A stretch of DNA of 64,000 nucleotides from Tenebrio molitor (Eukaryota; Arthropoda; Insecta; Coleoptera; Tenebrionidae): contig NC_091047.1 of NCBI RefSeq assembly GCF_963966145.1, positions 12,028,001 to 12,092,000 of the forward strand. The letters run 5' to 3'. The translations under genes were made by a program, and so were the position numbers. Positions 1 through 10,807 of this stretch are shown here, piece by piece. Under the pieces are notes generated by a model. That model searched no databases, was not told the origin of the DNA, and saw nothing but the letters and a program-made list of their open reading frames with translations. Within the stretch, counting starts at the first letter, position 1. Each line of letters opens with the position of its first letter.

Positions 1-1050
1 TCCGGCGATCGAGTAATCGAGTAATAGATTGGTTCCTACTGCCCACAAATCATGGTGCGGCCGGTCCCAACAGAACAGAACCCTATTGAAGATAATTGAT
101 AAAAAAAGTTCGGCGTGCTATAGTTAAAGCAAATTTTTCAAGAGTTGTTGTATCACGTGACCTCAATTAACGTTTTCCGAACGGAAAGAAAAGCTCCATT
201 TCGCGTTTCCCGAAGCGGTGCCGCTGGCAGTCCCTTTTGTGAAACGAATCTCCATCATGACAAGACCCATTCATATCAGTATCTCCACAGACGTATCAAA
301 ATCTCGCATTCATGCCATTGTCACGGCTATCTGCGATCTGCGACGGAGCCTCGCCTGCTGCGACCCGGAGCACCGTAATTATGCCGATGCAACAACGGCT
401 AATGGCCGGCGTGCATTATCGAATATTGACGACGCTTTGTTTCGCCATACATAAATCACGACCCACGGGAAACTACCCTTTAATCCATGCATGACGGTGA
501 ATTTTTTAACGGCGCGTTAATTAAACCCCGCACAGGTTAGAACTGCAACATGGCGGAGAGGTAGAGCTTTCGGCCGGGGTTTACTTTAAATAGGGCCATT
601 AATTTCGCTAGAGATTATCTGAAAAAACGTATTAGTCTAACAAGGTCAGAACTACATGCTTCGTAGGTAAACTAATTATATTTAATTGCCCGACCTCCTA
701 ATTGACGTTTTTCATGGTGCCCCACGATACCAAAGGCGGCGAAAGCTCTTTTCCTAACTAGAGAAATTTCGCTTCATAAATTACTCATGTTCAAGATAAA
801 TAGGGGACCCATTATAAATATACAAACAAGCGCTTGATGTTTTTATAATAACCAGATGTTCACTACAGGGGCGTTATCTAATAGAGCGAGTAGTCTCATC
901 CTGTAGTTTCATTTTAAATTTTATGGGTAGCATCAGGTAAGTGCAAGGCGAAACACTTGCTTTGCTCTCGACGTTAAAATAATGATCATAAAGAAAGGAT
1001 GAAAGAAAGGACTGTAATGAAGGAAATAATAATAGCTTATGGTTTGTCTA
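1..1050. other. Non-repetitive DNA, no gene recognised
   Basis: Only short ORFs (under 80 codons) occur here, overlapping in different frames around 145-494, with no recognisable domain. Base composition is closer to balanced in the first 600 bases and AT-rich afterwards. I see no transposon terminus and no RNA gene. Confidence 0.4.
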
Positions 1051-1573
1051 TGTAAAGGTGCATTCAGACATGACGGACCAGCACGAACGAACAATTCTAG
1101 TGGTAGTTTGGACACGTAGACCAACACGAATGAGCACCAATAAGTATGAACAATCACGAACGGACATAGAGAATAGCGGTCTGTTTCTGTCGGTACATCA
1201 AAGAGCTTTGCCTGTTCGTGTTCGTTTGTGTCCGTCTAGTGCGGACTTAGCTTAATCATACACTAGTCGTCTTGTACAGTTAGGAAACAGTGGCAGAAAT
1301 GGTTTAGAACAAATTCACTTCACAGTGATATTTTTTTTCTAATGAATCGAATATTTTGTTTATTTGAGTGATGTTATTTAAATCACTAATGAGAGTATTG
1401 GAAACGGTGCTTTTTAGATAAGGCCAAATAAAAAATATATATTTAGTATCGAAATAAATTTTATTGTCAAATGCAAGCGATATCATTTCTATGAAAAACA
1501 TTACAAAATCTGTTGATAGACGTATTGTTGCCAAGCAACAAGTTTGAGAAAGAATCTGGAGAATTATATGCCA

Positions 1574-2592
1574 TTCACGATGTTTTGGCATAAGGGGAGG
1601 CCATGGAAAAAGTGCATTTAAGTTGGCAGTAAAGCCTGTCTGTTGAATTTGGTTATGGTTTTCTAAATTTGAGGTTATAAACTGCGTCATTGTCTAGTGC
1701 ATTGTTGTCAGTTTTACTAGTTTGCAATAGAACAATACTCACACATTTTTAATCCAATTTTACAAAACAGGAAACTGACTTGAACATACTACAGAATAGT
1801 AGGGACCGGGACCGAAAGACGAAGTGGCTCCTGTTAATTTATGCACCACTTAGATAACCCACCTATACAGTGTCTTAACCAACCAGTTAGTAACTTCTCA
1901 ATGAATTTTTCATTTTAACCAAAACATTCCTAAAACTAGATTGTATAAAATCTTGTACCTACTTATTAAGCCTTACTTTATTCGAATCTTTCTGCAAAAT
2001 ATTTACACACCCATTGTCTATGACAAAAAAGAACAAAACTATTCAACTTCCATAATTTCATTAGTAAATTCTGAATCATTACCTGCATCAAAATCCCAAT
2101 CAAATTCCGAGTCAGATTCTCCTAATGAAATTATTAAAGGAAGAACGTTTTCAAATGAAAGATTTCACATTAATTTTGCCCAATCTTCCGAAATAAGTTC
2201 TTCACAATATCAATCACAGGATCAAGCCATAAATTCACAACTCTATCGCGAAGTTATAATAGGTGTTACAAAAACCCTGTGCCATTTCAATTGGGTCGTT
2301 GTTTCTTCCTGCTACATATTTATCTTGTACTCACCTACGATTCAATTTATACACAAAAAAAAAACTTGACTTCATTGTAACTTACTGAAAATATATCCTG
2401 CAGTCTAATACAAACACCATCAATACGTTTTAAAGTCGCTTAATTATGATTACGGTAAATTCGGCAACATGTTACGTTCATTTTGATAGGTCCGCATGTC
2501 AGGCACTTTAGTGACAGCAGAGATGACAGAAATCAAACATGTATCCAACGTTAAAAAATGAAATCATAGCCTCCCCTTATGCCAAAACATTA
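1574..2592. mobile_element. Family C TIR element, long form (about 1.0 kb)
   Basis: The left end (from 1574, containing TTCACGATGTTTTGGCATAA) and the right end (to 2592) are inverted repeats of about 32 bp. Bases 1574-1745 match 55050-55215, and bases about 2450-2592 match about 55228-55352. The 29184-29465 copy matches the same two blocks in reverse orientation. This copy differs from the other two by about 700 bp of extra interior (about 1750-2450). The interior could be parental transposon sequence lost from the short forms, or a later insertion. No transposase signature was recognised in it. Confidence 0.7.
1941..2369 (+). CDS. Hypothetical 142-codon ORF inside the family C long form
   Basis: The ORF lies entirely in the interior that the short family C copies lack. 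The predicted protein has a hydrophobic N-terminus, a middle part rich in Ser, Asn and Gln (residues about 40-95, including a SNSESDSPNE stretch) and a hydrophobic segment near the C-terminus. No domain or catalytic motif is recognisable. The listed start codon is not supported by anything else. It may be a relic of a larger transposon gene or simply a chance ORF in AT-rich DNA. Confidence 0.2.
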   Translation: MYKILYLLIKPYFIRIFLQNIYTPIVYDKKEQNYSTSIISLVNSESLPASKSQSNSESDSPNEIIKGRTFSNERFHINFAQSSEISSSQYQSQDQAINSQLYREVIIGVTKTLCHFNWVVVSSCYIFILYSPTIQFIHKKKT

Positions 2593-2698
2593 TGAATGGT
2601 ATATATTTTCAATTTATTCTCACTGCACTCTCGAGGGGTATTCGGAGGATTATTTTTTTCATGAGTACAAAATAAAAAATACAAAAAAAAAATTTATA

Positions 2699-4256
2699 CA
2701 CTACTCAAAAAATAAAAGTAGTCACTTTTTTGAACTTCGATATTTTTTTTATATTTTAAGGGATTTGAATCAAACTTGGAGTGTATATTGAACCATCTTT
2801 TATTAAAGAAATTACAAAATTGTACGCGAATGCTCCTTGTTATAATCAACTTAGAGCCTCAAATGTTCGAACAATACAAAAACTAAAATGAAAAAAATCA
2901 CTTAAGAAGAAATGTTTAAACAGACTTTGGACCATTTTAGTCTTAAACAATATTAGATCATTCTGACAGTTCAGTAACATTTAAAAGAAGCAATGGCTCA
3001 GCAATTAACGTTGACAGAAGTTAATAGAGCTGTACCGTTACGCGAACGACATTCACAACTTTATGTTGCCAAACAGCTTGGGGTTGTGCAGGAAATTGTG
3101 TGGAAGCTTTGGAAACGATACCGAAAAACAGGTACCGTAACAAGGCGAGCATGCACAAGTCCAAAGAGTAAAACTACGGCAGGTGATGAGCGTTTTCTGC
3201 GATTGCAAGCCCTTCGAAATCGCACACATACTGCGCGGAACCTGCAAAAACATCTAGTGAGGACAAGAGGAACAAGAATTAGCGACCAAACAGTCTGCAA
3301 TAGGTTAAGAGAGGCTGAATTGAGAACAAGACGTTCTGCAAAATTGCCCAAATTGACCAGAGAACATCGTTAAAGAAGTTTTGAATTTGAAAGAGAACAC
3401 TTAAACTGACAACTTCGTCATTGGACTCCTGTCATGTTTAGTGATGAGTCCAAGTTTGTTCTGTCAAGTAATGGTGAAGGTGTAAGAGTCTGGAGGAGGG
3501 CTTTAGAACATTTCATGTCAAATACAGTGCATGAAACCGTCCCTTTTGGTGGTGTATCCATAATGGTGTGGTGTGGAATAACAATAAACATTCGCAAGGA
3601 CCTTATTTTTCTTCGCAATGGTGGCCTAACAGCTCGAAGGTACATTGATGAGATTTTAGAATGTCAAGTGATCCCAAGAGCAAATGTTGTTGACAAAATT
3701 TTGTTTTTATGCAAGGTAATGCCAGACAGCACATTACTCACATCGTCACTGATGATCTTGATGATCACAGTATCCGTAAAATGGATTGACCCGCATGCAG
3801 CGCAGACATAAATCCACTCGAACATGTTTGAGAACATTTAGGGAAACATGTTCGAGGATGTCCAAATCCTCCAATTACAACTGAACAGTTGGCATAGGCT
3901 TTAGTTGAAGAACGGGTCAATTTTCCCCAAGATGGGTTGCGAAGGCTTATTCGAAGTCTGCAACGACGTTTGCCAGGCAAGAGGAAGCCACACCAGATAT
4001 TAACATCACAATTGGTACAAATTAGCCAAGTTGTCAGACTTTTTTTAATCCAATTTGATTTCAAACTCTTTATTTTTGCACATATTAGTACATAGATGTT
4101 AGTAGTAGGTTGCTCCAGTGTCCCTCTGTTTTTAATTTGTTAAAATAAGTTCAATAATTAATGGTTCCTTACATAATCCAAGTTTGAACGAAATCTCTTA
4201 AAATACATATAAAAAAAATTTCGAAGTTCAAAAAAGTGGCTACTACTATCGCACTG
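2699..4256 (+). mobile_element. Decayed Tc1-like transposon with TIRs
   Basis: About 1.56 kb, bounded by imperfect inverted repeats of about 80 bp: left about 2699-2785 and right about 4172-4256. Both arms contain a near-identical core (CACTTTTTTGAACTTCG on the left, its complement with one change on the right) and both end near CACT/CAGT. A TA precedes the left end at 2697-2698. The base pair after the right end is no longer TA, so the target duplication has decayed or the boundary is slightly off. The right tip is missing about 8 bases relative to the left. One broken transposase gene (2993-4095) lies between the arms in the plus direction. This is a dead element. Confidence 0.85.
2993..4095 (+). 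pseudogene. Tc1-family transposase pseudogene
   Basis: The reading frame from 2993 (MAQQLTLTEV...) encodes an N-terminal helix-turn-helix DNA-binding region and the ISDQTVCNRLREAEL segment typical of Tc1 transposases. After 3373 the same frame continues through two stop codons (about 3371 and 3407) into the catalytic region. That region includes MFSDESKF, which carries the first acidic catalytic residue, then VRVWRR and ARRYIDEIL. Near 3708 the homology moves to another frame, where a QGNARQH stretch stands where the family has an Asp, so the second catalytic acid is lost to Gly. DINPLEHV with the third acid (Glu) follows. At least three further in-frame stops interrupt the C-terminal part, which ends in an IRSLQRR-type segment. 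It cannot encode an active enzyme. Confidence 0.88.
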
Positions 4257-4394
4257 AATCGTTTTTCGTTCATTTTCAACAATTGATGACACTTACTGTC
4301 AAATTGAAAAATACGTTGTCACTGAACAAAAATTAAAACAAAATACGAACTATAATTATTCTCACTTGGATAATAGGGAGTTTGCGGTAGCCCA

Positions 4395-4914
4395 TTTTCT
4401 GTTACGTTATACGAGAATTTTTTCTCTCTCTTTCGCTCCTTCTTCCCTCTCCTTCCCTCCAATACCTGTTTTCTCTCTCCTCGTTCCACCTCTAAATCTC
4501 ATCATCATTTTTCTTTCTTATGCACTCTCTCTTCCCAGGTACTCCGGAATCTTCTCTGTCATACGCCTCTCATATTTCTTGTTGTATGTAGATTCTTTGA
4601 TTCTTCCCCTTCTTTCTTACTTGTCTGTGTCTTTGTCCCTTTCACTCAACTCTACATTCATACATCTTCCTTTTGATCTTAATCTTTCCACTTCTTCACT
4701 GGCATATTCGTTTCTCTGATAATATTTCTTTCTCTTCTCCGTGTTTTTTTCTTTTCTCTCCTGCATTACGTTAATATCCTGCATTTATCCCCTCCATCCA
4801 TTTTGTCTTTGCCCATCTCTTTCCCGCTTTTACTCTGAGCCTATTCCTCTTACACTCTTGCCTCACTACGTAACTTGGCGTTTCTCTGTCTACTCCTAGC
4901 ACCCCTCTCAAATT
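4395..4914 (-). mobile_element. LINE 3' fragment, minus strand
   Basis: The plus strand is strongly pyrimidine-rich and aligns by eye along its length with 63080-63650 and with the complement of 31500-31940. Shared phrases include the complement of CCAGGTACTCCGGAAT and CTTGTCTGTGTCTTTGTCCC. On the minus strand it corresponds to the region after reverse transcriptase of a LINE ORF2, with many disruptions. The fragment stops abruptly at about 4915, where Penelope-like sequence begins. The pyrimidine-rich plus-strand ORF over it is an antisense artefact. Confidence 0.7.
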
Positions 4915-5031
4915 TATTTATTTCTATTGCTTCCTTTATGAGTACTTGTCGGAAGTTCATTGTTCTGTCGAGTATTTGAGTGTCTGGTATGGCTATTTTA
5001 TGTCCGGTTCGTCCTATGTAGTAGCTTTTTG
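4915..5031 (-). pseudogene. Penelope-like element fragment, GIY-YIG endonuclease end
   Basis: Read on the minus strand, about 5022-4915 encodes YIGRTGHKIAIPD followed by TQILDRTMNF and then a VLIKEAIEI segment. Known biology: Penelope-like retroelements end in a GIY-YIG endonuclease whose second half reads TGH...ILD...N....R..KEAIEI. The match is therefore to that C-terminal domain. The YIG-R-TG piece appears fused directly to the TGHKI piece, so the middle of the domain has been deleted. Only about 35 codons survive and no Penelope reverse transcriptase is visible upstream. The assignment rests on motif recognition alone. Confidence 0.55.
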
Positions 5032-5384
5032 AAATGTTTGCTACAAAATTAGAATAATTGTGAATGCTTCACTGGTTTCATTATAGAAGGTAAATCGGGG
5101 TATTTTAGGATATGCTTTAACTTGAGGTGTGATTTCTGTTATGTTTGTCTGACAGAATTGACACTCTGTTGAATGAGCTTTTGGTTCTCTTTAGTCTACT
5201 AAAGTATTGGAACTGCAAAAGACATATGACGAGAAGCATTTGCTCATCCCTTAAGAAGCCTAACACACTTATACAGCAGATATGAAGGCCCGATTCTCGT
5301 CTTAGTCGCCCACTTTCCAATAAAATAAAAACGATAACACTGTTTAAGAATGGGGTAAAGTTATGCTTTTGAGCTTTAAATATA

Positions 5385-6234
5385 CAGTGTGGAAACTACT
5401 TATGGAATAAATTCAGTAATTTCAAAACTAATGACATTTGTCGAAAACGCTGAAACAGGTCAATTTTTATTTCTCATAGTGTTTATTTTAAGTTGGTTCA
5501 CTTGTTCATGACGTCATCCATTTTTGAGTTATGACGTCATTAGCAATTTTTTTAAATGACAATCCCCACTTTTTTCTTCTGTTTTTGATAAACCTTCCTA
5601 CTACCTAAACGATAAATGAAAAAAATTATTGGCTTACATAACAATTTTTTTGAGAAAACGACAAATTTTATGTAAAAATTTTAATTGACCTCAAACAAAA
5701 ACAAGAAAATATCTAAAGTTAACAATAAAATGTTACGCAAATGTTGAAATTGTCCCCCGCCAACCATTTGGCACTCACCGACACTTTGTACACTTCGCTC
5801 AATAATGTCACGGCTGATTTGTTCCATTTCAGCGCAAATTCTTTGCCTAAATCTTCTAAATTGTTTGATCTATTAAAATAAATCTTTTATTTTATATAAA
5901 CCCATACAAAAGAATTTTTACATTAAAAATTATACATTAAATTTTTGAAGTAAAATTTGTCATTAAAAAAAAAATTGTTATATGTATAAGGTACCAATGT
6001 TTTTCCATTCATCGTTTAGCTAGTGCGAAGATCTATCAGAAAGAGAAGAAAAAAGTGGGGGTTGTCATTTAAAAAAATTGGTGATGACGTCATACCTAAA
6101 AAATGGATGACGTCATGAACAAGTGAAGCAACTGAAAATAAGAGAGAAATAAAAATTGACCTGTTTCAGTGTTTTTTACAAATGTCATTATTTTTGAAAT
6201 TACTGAATTTATTCCATAAGTAGTTTCCACACTG
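5385..6234 (-). mobile_element. Long-TIR, internally deleted Tc1/mariner-type element (copy 1)
   Basis: Begins CAGTGTGGAAACTACTTATG and ends with the complement, flanked on both sides by TA (5383-5384 and 6235-6236), the expected Tc1/mariner target duplication. The arms are imperfect inverted repeats over more than 200 bp (about 5385-5610 against 6010-6234), so the transcript could fold into a long hairpin. Each arm carries two TGACGTCA palindromes: 5509-5516 and 5532-5539 on the left, 6085-6092 and 6108-6115 on the right. The centre keeps the 3' end of a transposase gene on the minus strand (about 5681-5868). Related in ends and internal words to 8787-9692. Confidence 0.88.
5681..5868 (-). 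pseudogene. Transposase C-terminal remnant
   Basis: Minus-strand translation gives RFRQRICAEMEQ, ISRDIIERSVQSVGEC and GGGQFQHL, then about 16 further codons to a stop at 5681. Known biology: one group of insect Tc1/mariner-superfamily transposases ends in R-[FL]-RxRI...I....L..V..S...R...C....GGHFEHLL. This remnant has the same spacing and GG-x-F-x-HL ending. No start or catalytic core remains within the element, so it is a non-autonomous derivative that kept only the tail of its parent gene. Confidence 0.65.
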
Positions 6235-6239
6235 TATAT

Positions 6240-7250
6240 TAATTGGCCACACACGTGACAGAAAATCTCACAACAAGATTTATTTAAGTCACTGTAAGTA
6301 CTACTGTAATGTGGGTGATAGGAAACAACAACAGGGAAACAAAATATGTAAAAATCAGAGTCAACTTTTTATGAGAAAAGCTTTGTTAACCAATCTAATG
6401 GGCTATAGACATCAATTACCTTGGAAGAGATATAAACACTTTATTCACAATGCACGTGTAAGTATATTTAACAAAAGATCTACAACAGCAATAAATGCAA
6501 GAGTTAAATAAGTTCGAAAACTTTCAGGGTAACCTAATAAAGATGCAAATATCAAAATAAAAAAATTATTCTTTTCAAATTTAATTAAATGATTGCGTTT
6601 TCTTTGTCACTCAGTATTTATTCTCTTAGGCAGTTTTAATATTTTATTCGTTAAATTGTCTACTTGTGTCTTGATAAGAAGCTTTATTAGACACAGCGAA
6701 TGGGAAGCGATCTAATACCATAAGCGACTTAGAGAATGACCATATACATGAGTCACGATAATATTTCTTTCGGAAAGGACACCCGTCCGGATATCGATTA
6801 CCAAAACTCAGTATAACCCACAACCCCTATTAATCAAGAAAATTTAAGAGATAACACTTGCTACTTTAATTGCATCCGTTTTATGGGTTTCATTATTTAA
6901 ACTAGAGACCTTTAATTTAGAGCAAATCGAGCGTGAACAAGTAACTTCTGTAATTCGAAAGAGCTATAACATGTCGGCGATATACATTAATAACAAAGAT
7001 AACGCACCCAGCACACATTAAAGAGAAAAGTGGAACTAAACTAAAAATTAATGACAGAAGTTGGGACCCAGTCGTGAGTGCTTTAAATGATACGAAAGTA
7101 ATAAACGTAAATCGAAAGATAACTGCAAAATCACTGCATATAAAAAAATCATTGAACATAAAGTCTGTCTAAATTCTAAATTTCTAACACTGCATTCTAC
7201 GTTAGAAATACATCCGGCAACACTGTTTGGTGAAAAATGCCTCAGGTTGC
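6240..7250. other. AT-rich DNA, no feature recognised
   Basis: There are only short unsupported ORFs (for example 6311-6511 and 6917-7159 on opposite strands). I see no repeat shared with the rest of the window and no RNA gene. Confidence 0.35.
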
Positions 7251-7469
7251 ATTGGATGATTCAAAATGATTGTCGATAAGTATGGCAACTATGTACGAAA
7301 ATGTATGTGGCAACTGTGTGGGTGGGGTAGATTTGACATTTGTATGATATAAGGGTACATTTGATTTTTTATATCATTGCACATTGATTTGACAATTTTC
7401 AAAATATTGCCACATACATTTTCGTACATAGTTGCCATACTTATCCACAATCATTTTGAATCATCCAAT
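7251..7469. repeat. Inverted repeat, 64-bp arms
   Basis: The left arm 7251-7314 (starting ATTGGATGATTCAAAATGAT) and the right arm 7407-7469 are near-perfect reverse complements. By eye I see two single-base substitutions plus an end difference. The spacer is 92 bp. The arms are far more alike than chance allows. This is a small foldback or MITE seen once in the window, and I identify no target duplication. Confidence 0.85.
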
Positions 7470-8786
7470 ATTTGTGAGGTTATCATTCTCTGTGTCGTTT
7501 TTACAACTCAAGATTTCAGAATAAAGGAAAAGTACGGTGCCAACTTTTTTATCTCTTCGAAGCATTTTACTAGAGCATTTTTCATTTTAGCGTCAAGTAA
7601 ATTACGTTGTTTTGTTTTCGAATAATGTTTAAAAAATAATTATACATATGTATTGTCAACTTTGGTTATAACAATCCCCGATTTAGAAATATTTTTATTT
7701 TGCCAAATTAATTCAACAGGTGTTGGAAATTTAGAATTGAGACAGAGCATAGGAAATATTTCTACATAAGCAGTCATTTCAACAAAACGAAACCTAACAA
7801 CCGGAACAACGTATAAATGCATTTCGTAATTGGTGCAAATCACGAGGTCTGCAGCAAACACGGTGAGCCATAAAATGCGCAACTATGAAAGTTTGAGTCA
7901 ACTTTTACGCGTTTGCATTTTCAGGCTCGGCTCTGAACAAACATTAAATCTCACTATTTACAGGTACAATAATAAAGATCAAAGCGAGCGCGTTTGCTTC
8001 TCTACATAAAGCTCTAAAAGCCGAAAGTGGGAAAAGTATAATAATTTAATTCAACAGTCGGCGAGGCGACGAATGTTCAAACTCAAACGAACCGGCTTTG
8101 TACTTAACGTCGTGCAATTCGGGACCTGCAAACCGTATTAGTTTTATGGCAATATAGCACCTATAAAATAAAAACAATTGTTGAATCGTAAAAAGTAACG
8201 GTACAAGATTATATCGGTCGTTTGGAGGCAAAGTATTGAAAAGAATTAACTTTTGTTGTGTTTGTTTGGTTCGTGTTCCCTTCTAGTTAGCCAGTTTGAC
8301 TAGACTTCTGTGAATTTTGGCTATAAACGAGTTTATGCATCCCAGGCACGCAATATTCAACTAATAATTTATTATTTTATAGCGTCCGTTTATTTTTAAT
8401 CTTTTGCTTTAAAAATATACGTACGAAGAGCCATCTCAGAAAACAAATATACCGATATGTGATGTGCGGATGTATCCCTGAAAAACAGCACAAATATTTA
8501 GAAACTCGCTCAATAGAACTATAATTCCTTGTCTTTTATTGCGTTTCCAAACAGTGTCACTAAGATAATATTTTTCCTAATTTTATTGAAGAATTGTGTA
8601 CATTTACAATGCATAATTTTGCATGTACGTACTTCGCTGAAGGATGCACGAAGACATCTTGAAAAATAAAATTACCCTAAATCTCTTTGCGTCACGCTTT
8701 TATTTCGTAAAGTGTAACTCGGTGTTCAATCGCCCCTATCTAGAGGGATTGACGGTCTTAGTTGTTTAACTGAACCAAGGGAAGTA
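7470..8786. other. No gene recognised
   Basis: Short ORFs at 7377-7625 (plus), 7640-7882 (minus) and 8046-8231 (minus) have no recognisable domain. No shared repeat was noticed. Confidence 0.35.
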
Positions 8787-9692
8787 CAGTGAGCGGCAAA
8801 AGTATGGAATAAATTCCTTAAAAATTAAACAAAATTTTTTTTAAAAAAATCTTTGGACAGGTCAACTTTAGTTTATAAAAATACAGGTTTTAGTACCAAA
8901 GAAAATTCCAAGCAGTCAATTGTTTTCGAGTTATGACGTCATCGATACTTTTTTTAAATGGAAACCCCCTATTTTTTTTCTTGATTCTGATAGCCCTTTT
9001 AATTGTCTAAACGCCAGTATAAAAATTTTGTTATCTTACATAAGGAAATTGTTGAGAAAAAAAATAATAAAGTTGGAACAAATAAATTTTATAACGAACA
9101 AAAACAAGTCAAAAACTGTGTTACTAAGTACTTAAAATTATGGAATTAAATGTTTGAATTGCCATCCCCCAGCTTGTTGACAATAAGCAAGTTTATGAAG
9201 AAATTCCCCCTGTTTTAGTTTTAACCCCGCATCCAATCAAAATTAAAATTTCTATACGTTGTGTTTCTGTTAAATGAGTCATTTTCGAAAACGTTTTGTA
9301 AAACAAATAACACATACGAATGAAATTGACAGTAACATTTGACTGTTTGATTTACCTACTTGATTTTTTGACTTGTTTTTGTTCGTTATAAAATTTATTT
9401 TTTCCAACTTTATTTTTTTTTCTCAAAAATTTCCTTATGTAAGATAACAAAATTTTTATACTGTCATTTAGACAATTAAAAGGGCTATCAGAATCAAGAA
9501 AAAAAAATAAGGGGTTTCCATTTAAAAAAAGTATCGATGACGTCATTACTCGAAAACAAATGACTGCTTGGAATTTTCTTTGGTACTAAAACATGTATTT
9601 TTATAAACTAAAATTGACCTGTTCAAAGATTTTTTTGAAAAAAATTTTGTTTAATTTTTAAGGAATTTATTCCATACTTTTGCCGCTCACTG
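8787..9692 (-). mobile_element. Long-TIR, internally deleted Tc1/mariner-type element (copy 2)
   Basis: Starts CAGTGAGCGGCAAAAGTATG and ends with the exact complement, flanked by TA at 8785-8786 and 9693-9694. The arms pair over about 300 bp (8787-9115 with 9365-9692), with few mismatches by eye. Each arm has one TGACGTCA palindrome (8934-8941, 9538-9545). The middle (9138-9282) encodes both ends of a transposase in two frames on the minus strand, with the body missing. Short mirror-image ORFs at 8920-9135 and 9352-9546 are the two arms read in opposite directions, not genes. The CAGTG start, the GGAATAAATTC word and the internal layout link it to 5385-6234. Confidence 0.9.
9138..9282 (-). 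pseudogene. Transposase reduced to its N- and C-terminal tips
   Basis: From 9282 the minus strand reads MTHLTETQRIEILILIGCG and about ten more codons, an N-terminal helix-turn-helix start of Tc1/mariner type, before a stop. In a frame shifted by one base, the following sequence reads AYCQQAGGWQFKHLIP and stops at 9138. This is a C-terminal tail of the same GG-x-F-x-HL kind as in the element at 5385-6234. The two tips are joined at about 9195-9210 with the whole catalytic domain deleted. It directly shows how a full transposon became a MITE. Confidence 0.65.
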
Positions 9693-10807
9693 TATATTAA
9701 TGGGTCGTTTAATGAGATCAGGGGTGGAAATAATTAGAATTGTAAAATTATTAACATAGAAGATTTCGATTTTGCGATCTCCTAAACAGTAGGTGATGTG
9801 TTGTGTTGTCATTGGCTAATTAGTTAACTTAAGAGTATCTTATTGTTGGGTATCAAACCAACATTAAATTCTGAACAAAGCAAGGGAAAGGCTTATCTGA
9901 GCTTGTAAATGTTCTTTATGGAGATTCTTCCGTTTTATATTTCATCAAAAGGAAGGGGTGAAACAGTCCCCTACAGAAACAGGTGTACCGAAGGAAAAGT
10001 ACATCAAGGAATTTCTGCGGAATTAGTTAACAAAAAATATTATTATGAGAAAGAAATATGAGTAAAGATTAATTAATTCCAAATTCAAGGCACTTTTACG
10101 GGTATAATTTACAGCTTTTTGGCTAATTCCAAGACGCAACTTCTTGCGAATTTCACTCAAAAAATCTAGTGAGTCGAGAAACCTGTGAACAGATTTTATT
10201 TTACTTTAGCAATTAACGTAAACTATGTTAGTCCAATCAAAATGGGTCCAAGATGCTTTAAAAATATTCTGCTTTATATAAAGATCCAAACATCTAGAAA
10301 CAATTAACCGATTTCTTAAATAAAGAAACTAAATGAAATAATGATTGAAATAACGAATCGAAAATATATGAAAACTTACATGAACAGTGAATAATAAAGG
10401 AATGTAGTGTTGGTAAAAATTTCATTAAAATCCTTCTCCTTCTAAGAAAATATATGAGTATTTATGTATTTATGAGTATACGAATGATCATCAGATTATA
10501 AAAATCATTCTGAATTATCATTCAATTTTTGAAATTATCCGATTTTCCCCTTCACTTCATTACACTGCAGACTGCAGCAAATCTTCGTTAACGAACTGTG
10601 GAGACCACACGAACATGCTCATGACGATTATTTGTTCCTTTTAATGCGTGGAGGTTGACCGACTCTAGGCGGAATAATGGTCAAGTACATACACGGCAAA
10701 TATTCGTCCAAGAATACGAATATTATATCGACGCTTTCGCGATTCATAGCGAGCATCGAAAATTCGTAGACGAATAACGCACGAGTGGAGCCGTGGTATT
10801 TAATAGT
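9693..10807. other. No gene recognised
   Basis: AT-rich, with stops in all frames at short intervals. No shared repeat or RNA gene was noticed. Confidence 0.35.

Noticed and set aside
1055..1250. Possible inverted repeat with GACGGAC/CACGAACGAAC words at both ends
   Set aside because: Pairing is too irregular to define arms. The similar words near 50760-50860 may be remnants of the same old repeat, but I could not align them securely.
8920..9546. Two very similar ORFs on opposite strands (8920-9135 and 9352-9546)
   Set aside because: They are the two arms of one inverted repeat, not duplicated genes.
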